Shown here in pieces: positions 1 through 8,941 of a stretch of 64,000 nt of DNA (positions are counted from its first letter, which is position 1; each line of letters opens with the position of its first letter). Both the position numbers and the translations under genes were made by a program. This DNA comes from Marinomonas mediterranea MMB-1 (GTDB lineage: Bacteria; Pseudomonadota; Gammaproteobacteria; Pseudomonadales; Marinomonadaceae). The notes beneath the pieces were generated by a model that did no database searches, was not told the DNA's origin, and was given only the letters and a program-made list of their open reading frames with translations. Location: assembly GCF_000192865.1 (NCBI RefSeq), contig NC_015276.1:4458501-4522500 (forward strand), written 5' to 3'.

Positions 1-36
1 CTATCAACCCAAAGCCGATGCTTCTAGCATGCTAAG

Positions 37-50
37 AGTGTTATAACACT
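37..50. promoter_or_regulatory. 14-bp perfect palindrome upstream of the BCCT transporter
   Basis: AGTGTTATAACACT is a perfect palindrome about 58 bp before the BCCT start codon. A second half-site-like stretch, TTTTAACACTCT, lies at 79-90. The position fits a repressor operator for the transporter gene. The cognate regulator is not identifiable from the window. Confidence 0.4.
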
Positions 51-107
51 AGCTCGACAACGTCTCGTCGGCCTCATGTTTTAACACTCTCGTAAAAGGA
101 GACAAGT

Positions 108-1691
108 ATGGATCAGTCAAAGCCCAACTCGGGCCGAGAAGAATACGATACAAAATATAAAATTGGGCAGGACAATGTCCAATTTATGGGCCTCGATGTC
201 CATAACCCCGTCTTTAGTATTAGCGCCCTGCTGATACTTGTATTTATCATTGGCGCTATTGCCTTCCCAAACGAAGCAAAAGAAACACTACTCAGTGCTC
301 GCGGCTGGTCGATTAATAACTTCGATTGGTTTTTCATGATTGCCGGCAATATCTTCGTTCTATTTTGCCTCGCTTTGATTGTTCTACCATTAGGTAAAAT
401 AAAATTAGGCGGTAGCAAAGCGACGCCAGAACATTCGACCCTTACTTGGTTTTGTATGTTATTTGCTGCGGGCATGGGTATAGGTCTAATGTTCTGGAGT
501 GTCGCAGAACCCGTCGCATACTACACTGGCTGGTACGGCACCCCGTTAAATGTCGAAGCGAAGACACCGGATGCAGAATCCCTCGCGATGGGTGCAACGA
601 TGTTCCATTGGGGTCTACACCCTTGGGCCATCTATGGTGTCGTGGCACTGTCTTTAGCCTTTGTCGCTTACAACAAGGGCTTACCTCTTACCATTCGTTC
701 AGCCTTCTACCCGTTGTTTGGCGATAAAGTTTGGGGCGCACTCGGCCACTTCATTGATATTCTATCCGTGATCGCAACCATCTTTGGTCTTGCAACGTCA
801 TTGGGATTTGGTGCACAGCAAGCCACCAGCGGTTTGAACTTCCTGTTCGGAATTCCAAATACGTTAGCGACCCAAATCGTGGTCATTGCGGTTGTGACAT
901 CGGTTGCTATTATCTCCGTGGCTCGCGGTTTAGAAGGCGGCGTTAAGTTGCTATCTAACGTCAATATGATCATTGCGGCTTTGCTTGCTATCTTTGTCCT
1001 AATCGTAGGTAACACAGGCGCGATTCTAGCTTCCGTTGGCACTCTGTTTGTAGGCTATGTTGAAAACATTATCCCTCTAAGTAACTGGATCGGTCGTGAC
1101 GATACAACCTTCTACCACGGTTGGACCGTCTTCTATTGGGCTTGGTGGATTTCTTGGTCTCCATTCGTCGGCATGTTTATCGCTCGCGTGTCTCGCGGAC
1201 GTACCGTACGCGAATTTATTATTGCGGTCTTGCTTGTACCTACACTAGTATCCATTGTCTGGATGGCCATCTTCGGTGGTTCGGCAATTGAACAAGTGGA
1301 AAATGGCGTTGGCGCGTTAGCAAATGGCATTTCCGACGCATCACTGGCTATGTTCCAAATGTTTGAGCAGCTGCCTCTCACGTCCATTATTTCCTTTGTT
1401 GCGATCGTGCTTGTGCTTGTATTCTTCGTCACCTCGTCTGACTCTGGTTCATTAGTGATCGACGGTATCACCGCAGGCGGTAAGACTGACGCACCGATGA
1501 CACAACGTATATTCTGGGCGGTATTAGAAGGTGTTATCGCGGTTGCATTGCTCGTAGGTGGCGGCTCAGAAGCCCTCACCGCGATTCAAGCAGCTGCCAT
1601 CACAATTGGATTGCCGTTTACCCTATTGATGCTACTAATGTGCGTAAGCCTATGGAAAGGCCTGCGTTCTGATATGCATTTAATAAAATAA
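108..1691 (+). CDS. BCCT family betaine/choline/carnitine transporter
   Basis: This is a 527-residue secondary transporter of the inner membrane, predicted to import a quaternary ammonium or sulfonium osmolyte (betaine, choline, carnitine or DMSP type) with a cation. About twelve hydrophobic segments are visible. The family glycine-rich segment GMGIGLMFW lies at residues 122-130 and the Trp-rich substrate-box segment FYWAWWISWSP at 342-352. The start is supported by an AAAGGAGA Shine-Dalgarno sequence just upstream. It is a single-gene unit with a hairpin after the stop. The substrate cannot be assigned from sequence alone; a role in salt adaptation of a marine cell is inferred. Confidence 0.93.
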   Translation: MDQSKPNSGREEYDTKYKIGQDNVQFMGLDVHNPVFSISALLILVFIIGAIAFPNEAKETLLSARGWSINNFDWFFMIAGNIFVLFCLALIVLPLGKIKLGGSKATPEHSTLTWFCMLFAAGMGIGLMFWSVAEPVAYYTGWYGTPLNVEAKTPDAESLAMGATMFHWGLHPWAIYGVVALSLAFVAYNKGLPLTIRSAFYPLFGDKVWGALGHFIDILSVIATIFGLATSLGFGAQQATSGLNFLFGIPNTLATQIVVIAVVTSVAIISVARGLEGGVKLLSNVNMIIAALLAIFVLIVGNTGAILASVGTLFVGYVENIIPLSNWIGRDDTTFYHGWTVFYWAWWISWSPFVGMFIARVSRGRTVREFIIAVLLVPTLVSIVWMAIFGGSAIEQVENGVGALANGISDASLAMFQMFEQLPLTSIISFVAIVLVLVFFVTSSDSGSLVIDGITAGGKTDAPMTQRIFWAVLEGVIAVALLVGGGSEALTAIQAAAITIGLPFTLLMLLMCVSLWKGLRSDMHLIK

Positions 1692-1709
1692 AGTACAGCA
1701 AAGCCTCTC

Positions 1710-1742
1710 AATTGCCCTCGCCTCAAGCTGGTGAGGGCAATT
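1710..1742 (+). terminator. Hairpin after the BCCT gene
   Basis: A 13-bp perfect inverted repeat (AATTGCCCTCGCC / GGTGAGGGCAATT) with a 7-nt loop starts 18 bp past the BCCT stop codon. There is no long T run after it, so termination may be partial. Confidence 0.6.
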
Positions 1743-1778
1743 GCAATTTCACAGGCACTTAGTTATGATGATCCGAAT

Positions 1779-1990
1779 CTTAGGGGAGTAATCTCTTTCT
1801 TATTTTCATTCAATATTCGATGAGAAAAGAAGGTTTTCTATCAACATAATTGAGCCTCAATGCTCATGGTAGAAAAGCCAATTTAGCGCACTATCGTTAA
1901 AGCGGTTGATGAGACTTAAGACAGACACTTGGTTCGAAAGGCGGGCCTGAGTGCTTGTCTTATATGTCGTAATGCCCGCCAAGATTATAA
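1779..1990 (+). promoter_or_regulatory. Candidate yybP-ykoY (Mn2+) riboswitch leader
   Basis: The leader of the UPF0016 exporter contains GGGGAGTA near 1781, resembling the conserved 5' signature of the yybP-ykoY Mn riboswitch. It also offers two mutually exclusive stems near the start codon. GGCGGGC (1940-1946) can pair with GCCCGCC (1974-1980). Alternatively AAGACA-N2-CACT (about 1917-1928) can pair with AGTG-N2-TGTCTT (about 1950-1961). Mn riboswitches are known upstream of exporters of this family. The family call rests on a short motif and on context, so it remains tentative. Confidence 0.4.
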
Positions 1991-1994
1991 TTAT

Positions 1995-2558
1995 ATGGAA
2001 TCGCTTCTAACCTCCACTTTTACCGTTGCTCTCGCTGAAATAGGCGATAAAACGCAGCTTCTGGCTCTCTTTCTGGCCGCTCGCTTTGCATCAAAGTACC
2101 AAATCATCTTAGGCATATTAGCCGCGACATTGCTGAATCACGCGGTATCCGCTTGGCTTGGATTAGCCCTTGCTGATTGGATTCCAGAAGATCGAATGAA
2201 TAAAATCATTGCGATCAGCTTTTTCGTCGTCGGACTTTGGTTATTGATACCCGACAAAGACAACAACGATGAAAACACGAAAACCAAGAACAACGCTTTT
2301 ATCGCCACTTTTTTACTCTTCTTCATCGCTGAAATTGGTGATAAAACACAAGTGGCGACCGTACTGCTAGGCGCTCATTATCAATCGATATTTCTGGTAA
2401 CGGTAGGTACTACACTCGGAATGATGATTGCCAACGTCCCTGTTGTCTTAGCTGGGCAACATATTATGAACAAGTTTAACCCTGCCAAGGCGCATATCAT
2501 TGCCTGTCTATTTTTTATCGCTATTGGGGTGCTAACTTGGTGGAATGGGAGCTGGTGA
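1995..2558 (+). CDS. TMEM165/GDT1 (UPF0016) family cation exporter, probably Mn2+
   Basis: This is a 187-residue integral membrane protein with six predicted helices in two homologous halves. Each half carries the family ExGDKT motif (EIGDKT at residues 15-20 and 113-118), which forms the cation path. Characterised members export Mn2+ or exchange Ca2+/Mn2+ with protons. The start was placed at ATG 1995 because the protein then begins just before the first hydrophobic segment, as is usual in the family. An in-frame upstream ATG at 1929 would add 22 unconserved residues. No strong Shine-Dalgarno is visible, consistent with control by leader RNA structure. Confidence 0.85.
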   Translation: MESLLTSTFTVALAEIGDKTQLLALFLAARFASKYQIILGILAATLLNHAVSAWLGLALADWIPEDRMNKIIAISFFVVGLWLLIPDKDNNDENTKTKNNAFIATFLLFFIAEIGDKTQVATVLLGAHYQSIFLVTVGTTLGMMIANVPVVLAGQHIMNKFNPAKAHIIACLFFIAIGVLTWWNGSW

Positions 2559-2602
2559 GTGTGTTTATTGGAGTCTTGCACTCTTCAACTTGTTTGACAA
2601 AC

Positions 2603-2633
2603 AACGCGCTCAGGGAGAAACCGAGCGCGTTTT
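2603..2633. terminator. Bidirectional terminator between convergent genes
   Basis: A 9-bp perfect stem (AACGCGCTC / GAGCGCGTT) with an 11-nt loop is followed by T residues on the plus strand. It lies between the exporter and the oppositely oriented LacI-type gene and can serve both. Confidence 0.75.
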
Positions 2634-2648
2634 AACATCGTATACCTT

Positions 2649-3725
2649 TTACTCTATGGAAGGGCAGCTTTCACGAATCACGATCTCTGTTTCCAGAACA
2701 ACGTCCTTCTCTTCTCGAAGCCCGAGAAACACTTCTGCCGCGACACGCCCTTTCTCAACAGTTTGCTGATGGACAGTAGTAATAGAAGGATGGAAGTTAC
2801 CGCTTTCTGGAATCCCGTCGAAACCGACGACCTGCAACTCTTCAGGCACTCTAATGCCCATTTGAAGCGCTGCTTGGACCGCCGCTATGGCAATTCGGTC
2901 ACTCATACAAATGAGCAATTGCGGACGATCCGCCATCGTGAGTGCTTCACGAGCAGCTTGATACGCCAATTTATGATTGTTCACCGGAATATGCCAAACC
3001 CGCTCGGAAGGTAAACTCATTCCGTGTTCTTTCAGGGCTTTTTCGTAACCCTTCAAGCGTTGAATCGAGATCGAAGCGGCGGCATCCCAAAGCTCATCTT
3101 CGCGAATACGGCAAACACGGTCAGTATCCAACAAAGCCAGTCCCATGATAGCGACGCTGGAAGGTTTATGAGACAAAGCATGGCGAGCAATTCTGTAGGC
3201 ACTTTCTGAGTTTTCAACGTTGACAGACGTCATGCCTTTAATAAAGCTGTCGACCGTGATGACGTTCTTATTCGAGACCAACCAAGGTGCGTTTTTACAC
3301 TGCTGTGGTTTATGACCATAGACGACAAAGCCATCGACCATCGACGCCTGCATTCTCGACTTCGCGTCTTGCTCAGACTCATAAGCAGACAAGAGCAACA
3401 TATTGTAATCGTTTTCGCTCAGTACCTCGGCCATGCCTTTAAGAAACTGATTAGCAACGGGATCGGTAAGTGAGTAGCTCAGATCATCAGACAGTACGAT
3501 ACCAACGATGCCTGTACGTCCCGTACGCAGGCTGCGCGCGGCCGCATTTGGACCAAAGTAGCCCATTTGCTCACATTCGTTAAGAATACTCTGTCGAAGG
3601 TTCGCCGATAGCTGATCAGGGCGATTGAAGGCATTGGAGATTGTGGCGGTAGACACATTAAGGTGGGCGGCCACGTCCTTGAGAGTCAGTTTTTTACTAT
3701 TCTTTTTCATACTATTCTCAACCAT
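2649..3725 (-). CDS. LacI family transcriptional repressor of the alpha-glucoside operon
   Basis: This 358-residue DNA-binding protein has an N-terminal LacI helix-turn-helix (LTLKDVAAHLNVSTATISNA, about residues 13-32) followed by a periplasmic-binding-protein-like sensor domain. It is the last gene of the minus-strand cluster encoding a binding protein, two permeases, an ATPase and a GH13 glucosidase, 58 bp after the glucosidase stop. Local control of that operon by an alpha-glucoside or its product is therefore inferred. Two ATGs (3725 and 3710) are possible starts and neither has a strong Shine-Dalgarno. AglR-type regulators of similar operons are the closest known parallel. Confidence 0.88.
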   Translation of the reverse strand: MVENSMKKNSKKLTLKDVAAHLNVSTATISNAFNRPDQLSANLRQSILNECEQMGYFGPNAAARSLRTGRTGIVGIVLSDDLSYSLTDPVANQFLKGMAEVLSENDYNMLLLSAYESEQDAKSRMQASMVDGFVVYGHKPQQCKNAPWLVSNKNVITVDSFIKGMTSVNVENSESAYRIARHALSHKPSSVAIMGLALLDTDRVCRIREDELWDAAASISIQRLKGYEKALKEHGMSLPSERVWHIPVNNHKLAYQAAREALTMADRPQLLICMSDRIAIAAVQAALQMGIRVPEELQVVGFDGIPESGNFHPSITTVHQQTVEKGRVAAEVFLGLREEKDVVLETEIVIRESCPSIE

Positions 3726-3783
3726 AAAGCCAACGAAACAAGCGGCCGCTTCCGATGCGTGCCGCTCATTTGTTACAGTTCAA

Positions 3784-5403
3784 TTAAGCGAGTTTAACAT
3801 AGGCGGCTTGATAAGGGGGGACTGTCAAAATGTCGCCAGATAGCGACACATCAAAGCCGTGCCCTTCTACCAGCTGATCAACAGCATGCGCAACTGGACT
3901 CGTCTGGGTGTCCATTGTCATATTCAATACCACTAACCAGCGTTGGCCTTCAAACTCACGAATAAAGCTCACAAGTTTCTCGTTCTCTACGTTTTCAAGC
4001 GTTAAAGAGCCGTTCACCAATATTGGCTGCTGCTGACGCCACTTAATAAACTGACGAATCTTATGCAGAAGTGCTGTGGTATCTTTCTCTTGCTCCGCCA
4101 CACTCAACGGTAAATGGTCAGAATCAACGGGGAGCCAAGGTTCAACATTCGAAAAACCACCTAACGGTGTGTTATCCCAAACCATAGGAGTACGACAGCC
4201 ATCACGACCTTTAAACACGGGCCACAAAGGAATACCGTAAGGGTCCTGAATACGTTCAAAAGGAACATCTGCTTCAGGCAGCCCTAATTCTTCTCCCTGA
4301 TACATACACACACTGCCGCGTAACGACATAATAAGTGCCATAGCAACCAGAGGGTAAGCAATCGGATCTTCTCCCGCTCCCCAACGAGTACGCGAACGGA
4401 CCACATCATGATTCGACAACGCCCAACATGGCCAGCCGTCTCCGACTATCTCATTCATATTCGCCAGCACATCACGAATGTATTCTGGTGAGTGAGGCTT
4501 ATTTAAAAAATCAAAGGTATACGCCATGTGCAGCTTGTCGCCACCTGACGTGTATTCTGCCATCCGCTCTAATGGGAAATCGTCTCCGATTTCACCAACA
4601 GTCGTTGTACCCGGATATTCATCCATCATCGCGCGCAAATCTTTCAAAAAATCGAGGTTTTCAGGACGACTTAAATCATATACGTGACGCTGATAAGAAT
4701 AAGGGTTGTCCTCTGGCGCGCCCTTGGTTTTAGGCTCGCCTGGCGGCACTGGTGGATTGTCTTCTAAGCCCTGACTGTGGAAATAGAAGTTCACGGTATC
4801 CAAACGGAAACCATCAACGCCTAGATCCAGCCAAAAGCGCATATTATCAAGGTTAGCTTGACGCACTTCTGGGTTATGGAAATTCAAATCGGGCTGAGTA
4901 TCCAAAAAGTTATGCAAGTAATACTGAAGACGACGACTGTCCCATTTCCAAGCACTGCCACCAAAAATAGACAACCAGTTATTTGGTGGAGAGCCGTCCG
5001 GTTTAGGGTCAGACCACACATACCAATCGGCTTTTGGGTTGGTTTTATCTTGTCGGCTCTCTTCAAACCACGGATGTAAGTCAGACGAGTGACTGATCAC
5101 CTGATCAATCATGACTTTTAAACCCAACTCATGTGCGTGGTCTGTCATTTCTTTAAAGTCGGCAAGCGAGCCAAACATGGGGTCAATATCTCGATAATCA
5201 GAGACATCGTAACCAAAGTCCTTCATTGGAGAGGTAAAAATAGGCGACAACCAGATCGCGTCGACCCCCAAAGAAGCGACGTAACCTAACTTCTTCGTGA
5301 TCCCTTTCAGGTCGCCGACACCATCACCGTTAGAATCCATAAAGCTTCTAGGGTATATCTGATAGATAATCCCGCCTTTCCACCAATTCAGATTGGATGT
5401 CAT
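3784..5403 (-). CDS. GH13 alpha-glucosidase
   Basis: This 539-residue cytoplasmic glycoside hydrolase releases glucose from imported alpha-glucosides. The four GH13 regions are visible: DQVISH (Asp100, His105), GFRLD with nucleophile Asp202, EIGDD with acid/base Glu271, and SNHD with Asp333. Length and catalytic numbering match, from memory, the Halomonas HaG alpha-1,4-glucosidase. The start is ATG 5403, preceded by GGAGA; an upstream in-frame TTG would add four residues without a ribosome site. No signal peptide is seen. It follows the ABC ATPase gene by 48 bp, in which AAATTAACGACTCA is tandemly duplicated (about 5417-5444). Confidence 0.92.
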   Translation of the reverse strand: MTSNLNWWKGGIIYQIYPRSFMDSNGDGVGDLKGITKKLGYVASLGVDAIWLSPIFTSPMKDFGYDVSDYRDIDPMFGSLADFKEMTDHAHELGLKVMIDQVISHSSDLHPWFEESRQDKTNPKADWYVWSDPKPDGSPPNNWLSIFGGSAWKWDSRRLQYYLHNFLDTQPDLNFHNPEVRQANLDNMRFWLDLGVDGFRLDTVNFYFHSQGLEDNPPVPPGEPKTKGAPEDNPYSYQRHVYDLSRPENLDFLKDLRAMMDEYPGTTTVGEIGDDFPLERMAEYTSGGDKLHMAYTFDFLNKPHSPEYIRDVLANMNEIVGDGWPCWALSNHDVVRSRTRWGAGEDPIAYPLVAMALIMSLRGSVCMYQGEELGLPEADVPFERIQDPYGIPLWPVFKGRDGCRTPMVWDNTPLGGFSNVEPWLPVDSDHLPLSVAEQEKDTTALLHKIRQFIKWRQQQPILVNGSLTLENVENEKLVSFIREFEGQRWLVVLNMTMDTQTSPVAHAVDQLVEGHGFDVSLSGDILTVPPYQAAYVKLA

Positions 5404-5451
5404 TACCGTCTCCAAAAAATTAACGACTCAAAATTAACGACTCAGTATCGA

Positions 5452-6549
5452 TTACAAACAGCGATAAGACTGCTCATCTTGATTAAAGAGGTGCAGCTTT
5501 TCAGGCACAGCGGTTAAACGCAGCGTGTCGCCTTTATGGATATCAACCGTACCCTGTTGCTTAGAGATAACCGCGTCTTCTACACCCGGAATCGTCACAT
5601 ACAGAAGGGTTGCTTCCCCTAGCGATTCAACAAAAGAAACCTCGCCTTCAAGCAGAGCGGCTTCGCCTTCTTTCGCCAGAGCTAAGTCTTCAGGTCGAAT
5701 TCCGAAGAAACCCGGTTTGCCAGCATCGCCTTCTGGAGAAGCAATAGGTGTGCTAATCGAGAAGGTATTCGCCACTTTTATTTGTGTATTGCTGCCAGTC
5801 GATTCGATCATACATGGCATCACATTCATAGCAGGAGAGCCAATAAACTTCGCCACAAATACATTTTCTGGGTTGGCATATAGTTCAAGAGGAGAGCCTA
5901 CTTGCTCGATATTCCCAGCGGACAGCAAGACAATGCGATCCGCAAGTGTCATCGCCTCTACCTGATCGTGTGTTACATAGATCATAGTAGAGTCTGGCAT
6001 GCTCTCTTTTAAGTTCGCGATTTCCATACGCGTCGCAACACGTAACGCCGCATCAAGGTTAGAAAGCGGTTCATCGAACAAGAATACTTTAGGACGACGA
6101 ACAATCGCTCGACCAATCGCTACGCGCTGACGTTGTCCGCCTGACAGTGCTTTTGGCAGACGATCAAGGAAAGGCGTTAACTGCAACATTTCCGCAGCAC
6201 GACGTACTTGAGCGTCGACTTCTTTTTTATTCACCTTCGCAATCTGAAGGCTAAACGCCATATTGTCATACACCGTCATGTGTGGGTACAGGGCATAACT
6301 TTGGAAAACCATTGCTACACCACGTAGAGAAGGCGGAACATCGGTCACATTTTGACCATCAATTTCCAATGTACCAGACGAAATTTCTTCCAACCCTGAG
6401 ATCATGCGTAAAAGTGTGGACTTACCACAACCGGATGGACCAACGAATACAATGAATTCGCCTTGCTTAATATCTAAGTTAATGTCGCGCATGACTTCGA
6501 CATTATTCGAGTAGACTTTCTTTACGTTGGTTAATTTTACATTTGCCAT
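5452..6549 (-). CDS. ABC transporter ATPase, MalK/UgpC type (alpha-glucoside import)
   Basis: This 365-residue ATPase energises the sugar importer encoded upstream. It has Walker A GPSGCGKST, signature LSGGQRQRVAIGRA, Walker B VFLFDEPLSNLD and the switch histidine in YVTHDQVEA. A C-terminal TOBE/OB regulatory region of the MalK type follows. The start is ATG 6549 (MANVKL), preceded by GGAG 11 nt upstream; a longer reading adds 17 residues outside the conserved fold. It sits between the permease genes and the glucosidase in an AglEFGK-like order. Confidence 0.93.
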   Translation of the reverse strand: MANVKLTNVKKVYSNNVEVMRDINLDIKQGEFIVFVGPSGCGKSTLLRMISGLEEISSGTLEIDGQNVTDVPPSLRGVAMVFQSYALYPHMTVYDNMAFSLQIAKVNKKEVDAQVRRAAEMLQLTPFLDRLPKALSGGQRQRVAIGRAIVRRPKVFLFDEPLSNLDAALRVATRMEIANLKESMPDSTMIYVTHDQVEAMTLADRIVLLSAGNIEQVGSPLELYANPENVFVAKFIGSPAMNVMPCMIESTGSNTQIKVANTFSISTPIASPEGDAGKPGFFGIRPEDLALAKEGEAALLEGEVSFVESLGEATLLYVTIPGVEDAVISKQQGTVDIHKGDTLRLTAVPEKLHLFNQDEQSYRCL

Positions 6550-6652
6550 CTTAATCTTACTCCGTTGTCGCTCACAGTGAGCGTCATACCTTCCAGTCAA
6601 TTATATAAAATGTTGAGACGTGGAAGGCATTCAGTTATTTTTTGCTGTTTTA

Positions 6653-7789
6653 CTACTTAACAGAACCCGCTAACAGACCGCGAACCAAATAACGTTGCAG
6701 GCCAAAGAATACTAACAGCGGGATAATAATCGTGATGAAGGCGGATGCCGTCAGGATCTCCCAGTTGCCACCGCGCGATCCAAGCAGTTCACGCAAACGG
6801 CCTGTCAGTACCAGGCTTTCCTCGGTGTTCCCTAGGAAAACCGTCGCGATCAACAAATCATTCCATACCCAAAGGAACTGGAAGATAGCGAACGACGCTA
6901 AAGCCGGAAATGACAATGGCAAAATGATTTTACGAAAGATAACGAAATCGGACGCACCATCTACCCGTGCCGATTCGATGATTTCACTTGGCAATCCAGA
7001 AATGTAGTTGCGTAGCAAATAAATCGCCAGCGGCAAACCAAAACCAGTATGAGCGAGCCATATCCCGACGTAGCCTTTCGCTTCCACCCCGAAGAACGCC
7101 CCAATTTTGCTGTAAACAGAAAGCAAAGGAATCAGAGACATTTGCAGAGGTACCACCAACAATCCAACGACACCTGCAATCAACAACGCACGCCCCGGGA
7201 ATTTCATCCAAGCAAGTGCATACGCCGCAAACGCCGCAATCAATATCGGAATAATCGTTGCTGGAATCGTCACCGTCAGAGAGTTTATAAACGACTGTCC
7301 TAACCCTTCGGAACTTAAGACGGTTCGATAGTTATCTAACGTGAAACGTGGCGGTGTTTCTGCCGTATAAAAAATACGGACACCGCGGCGGAATGATTTA
7401 TCAGAGCTTAATTCGTAATCGCCGTTTGCCATCACATTGAATGTGACACCACGTCGGTTCTTCGTCTCTGTACCGGGTTCAAACGCTTCCGGCTTTAATG
7501 AGCTAATACCGAACTTAATGACTTCACCTGGGCCACCTTCTAGTAGGTTACCTCGAAGAATATAAAGGTCATTTTCGCGTATTTCTGCTTCGGCACTGGG
7601 CGTACGATAGACCTTTTTCTGCTCAGAAGAAGACAAAGCCGTCCACCAGCCAGAAACCGAAAGCTGATCTTTATCCCGAATGGATGAGATAAACAACCCA
7701 GCCGTCGGAATGGTCCACATAATGACCAAGAAAAGCACGGTCGCATGTACGACCATGTTCAACGCAGAGCCTTTTTTAGACGTTACCAT
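6653..7789 (-). CDS. ABC sugar permease, AglG/MalG type
   Basis: This 378-residue inner-membrane permease starts 2 nt after the stop of the preceding permease. After the first membrane helix (about residues 12-33) comes a hydrophilic stretch of roughly 120 residues before the remaining five helices; plain MalG proteins are near 280-300 residues. The permease EAA loop is visible as SARVDGASDFVIFRKIILP. AglG-type alpha-glucoside permeases carry a similar periplasmic insertion. It pairs with the AglF-like permease and the ATPase. Confidence 0.9.
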   Translation of the reverse strand: MVTSKKGSALNMVVHATVLFLVIMWTIPTAGLFISSIRDKDQLSVSGWWTALSSSEQKKVYRTPSAEAEIRENDLYILRGNLLEGGPGEVIKFGISSLKPEAFEPGTETKNRRGVTFNVMANGDYELSSDKSFRRGVRIFYTAETPPRFTLDNYRTVLSSEGLGQSFINSLTVTIPATIIPILIAAFAAYALAWMKFPGRALLIAGVVGLLVVPLQMSLIPLLSVYSKIGAFFGVEAKGYVGIWLAHTGFGLPLAIYLLRNYISGLPSEIIESARVDGASDFVIFRKIILPLSFPALASFAIFQFLWVWNDLLIATVFLGNTEESLVLTGRLRELLGSRGGNWEILTASAFITIIIPLLVFFGLQRYLVRGLLAGSVK

Positions 7790-7791
7790 GA

Positions 7792-8802
7792 TTAACGGCC
7801 CTCCATTTCAGCATTGGCATTTCTAATGTTCCAAATCATGATAGGCACAACCAACACCATGATAACCAAAGCAATAACAGCACTTCGGCCATAATCACCA
7901 CCGCCTTGGAACAACCAACTAAACATTTGATTGGCAAGCACTTGCGTACCCCACTGCCCGTTTGTCATCGCCAACACGATATCAAAGACTTTAAGTACTA
8001 ATATGGTTATGGTGGTCCAAACCACCGCAATCGTGCCCCAGATTTGCGGCACCATAATGCGATAGAAGATCTGGAAACCGTTCGCGCCATCCAATACTGC
8101 CGCTTCAATGGTTTCATCAGGAATACCGCGCAACGCGGCAGACAGGATAACCATCGCAAAACCAGTTTGAATCCAAATCAGAATGATCATAAGGAAAAAG
8201 TTGTTCCAGAATGGGATTTGAATCCATGTCTGAGGCTCACCGCCAAAGAAAACAACCAATGCGTTTAATAGACCAATTTGCTCATCACCACCACTGCGGT
8301 ATTCATAGATGAACTTCCAAATGATCGACGCGCCGATGAAAGAGATCGCCATCGGCATAAAAATCAAACTTTTCGCGATGTTGCCCCACCAGATACGATC
8401 CGTCATCGTTGCGATGATCAAACCGAAGAAAGTCGACAAGGTCGGCACAACAATCAACCACAACATATTGTTGCGGAACGATTCTAAAAATTCACCGCTC
8501 TGGAACAGCCAAGCATAGTTGGCTAATCCCACAAATTCTTCGCCCGTTCTTCCATATAAAGATAAAATGGCTGACTGTACTACTGGATAAAACAGATAAA
8601 AAACCAATAGCAATAGAGCAGGCCCTAAAAACAACCAGGGGCGAACCTGATTCACAATACGTAGGTTGCGGGCAACCACGTTCGCTGGGCGGTTTTTCGA
8701 TGGAAAGAGGATGTCCAAGAGTGCATTTGAGCCATAAAAGTAGCCGGCACAAGCAAGGACACCTAGGGTCATGGTCAAAAACGCTATAGCGAGCTGTCCC
8801 AT
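7792..8802 (-). CDS. ABC sugar permease, AglF/MalF type
   Basis: This 336-residue inner-membrane permease has eight or so hydrophobic segments and the EAA loop (EAAVLDGANGFQIFYRIMVP). It forms the transport channel with the downstream AglG-type permease, from which it is separated by 2 nt. It starts about 140 bp after the binding-protein stop, beyond an attenuating hairpin, so it is likely made at lower levels than the binding protein. Confidence 0.9.
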   Translation of the reverse strand: MGQLAIAFLTMTLGVLACAGYFYGSNALLDILFPSKNRPANVVARNLRIVNQVRPWLFLGPALLLLVFYLFYPVVQSAILSLYGRTGEEFVGLANYAWLFQSGEFLESFRNNMLWLIVVPTLSTFFGLIIATMTDRIWWGNIAKSLIFMPMAISFIGASIIWKFIYEYRSGGDEQIGLLNALVVFFGGEPQTWIQIPFWNNFFLMIILIWIQTGFAMVILSAALRGIPDETIEAAVLDGANGFQIFYRIMVPQIWGTIAVVWTTITILVLKVFDIVLAMTNGQWGTQVLANQMFSWLFQGGGDYGRSAVIALVIMVLVVPIMIWNIRNANAEMEGR

Positions 8803-8891
8803 AGAGCCTCCGTTTTACAATGTTTGATTACGTGGAGTCACAAAAAGTGAGTATTCGATCGTCTGTCGATACTTTTAAGGCGACTAAAAAT

Positions 8892-8922
8892 AAAGCGTCA
8901 GACCACGAAAGTCTGACGCTTT
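8892..8922 (-). terminator. Attenuating hairpin between binding protein and permease genes
   Basis: A 12-bp perfect stem (AAAGCGTCAGAC / GTCTGACGCTTT) with a 7-nt loop lies 20 bp after the binding-protein stop. On the minus strand it is followed by ATTTTTAG. Such hairpins within ABC operons lower permease transcription relative to the binding protein. Confidence 0.75.
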
Positions 8923-8941
8923 ATACTTTTTTAGAGCCTTA

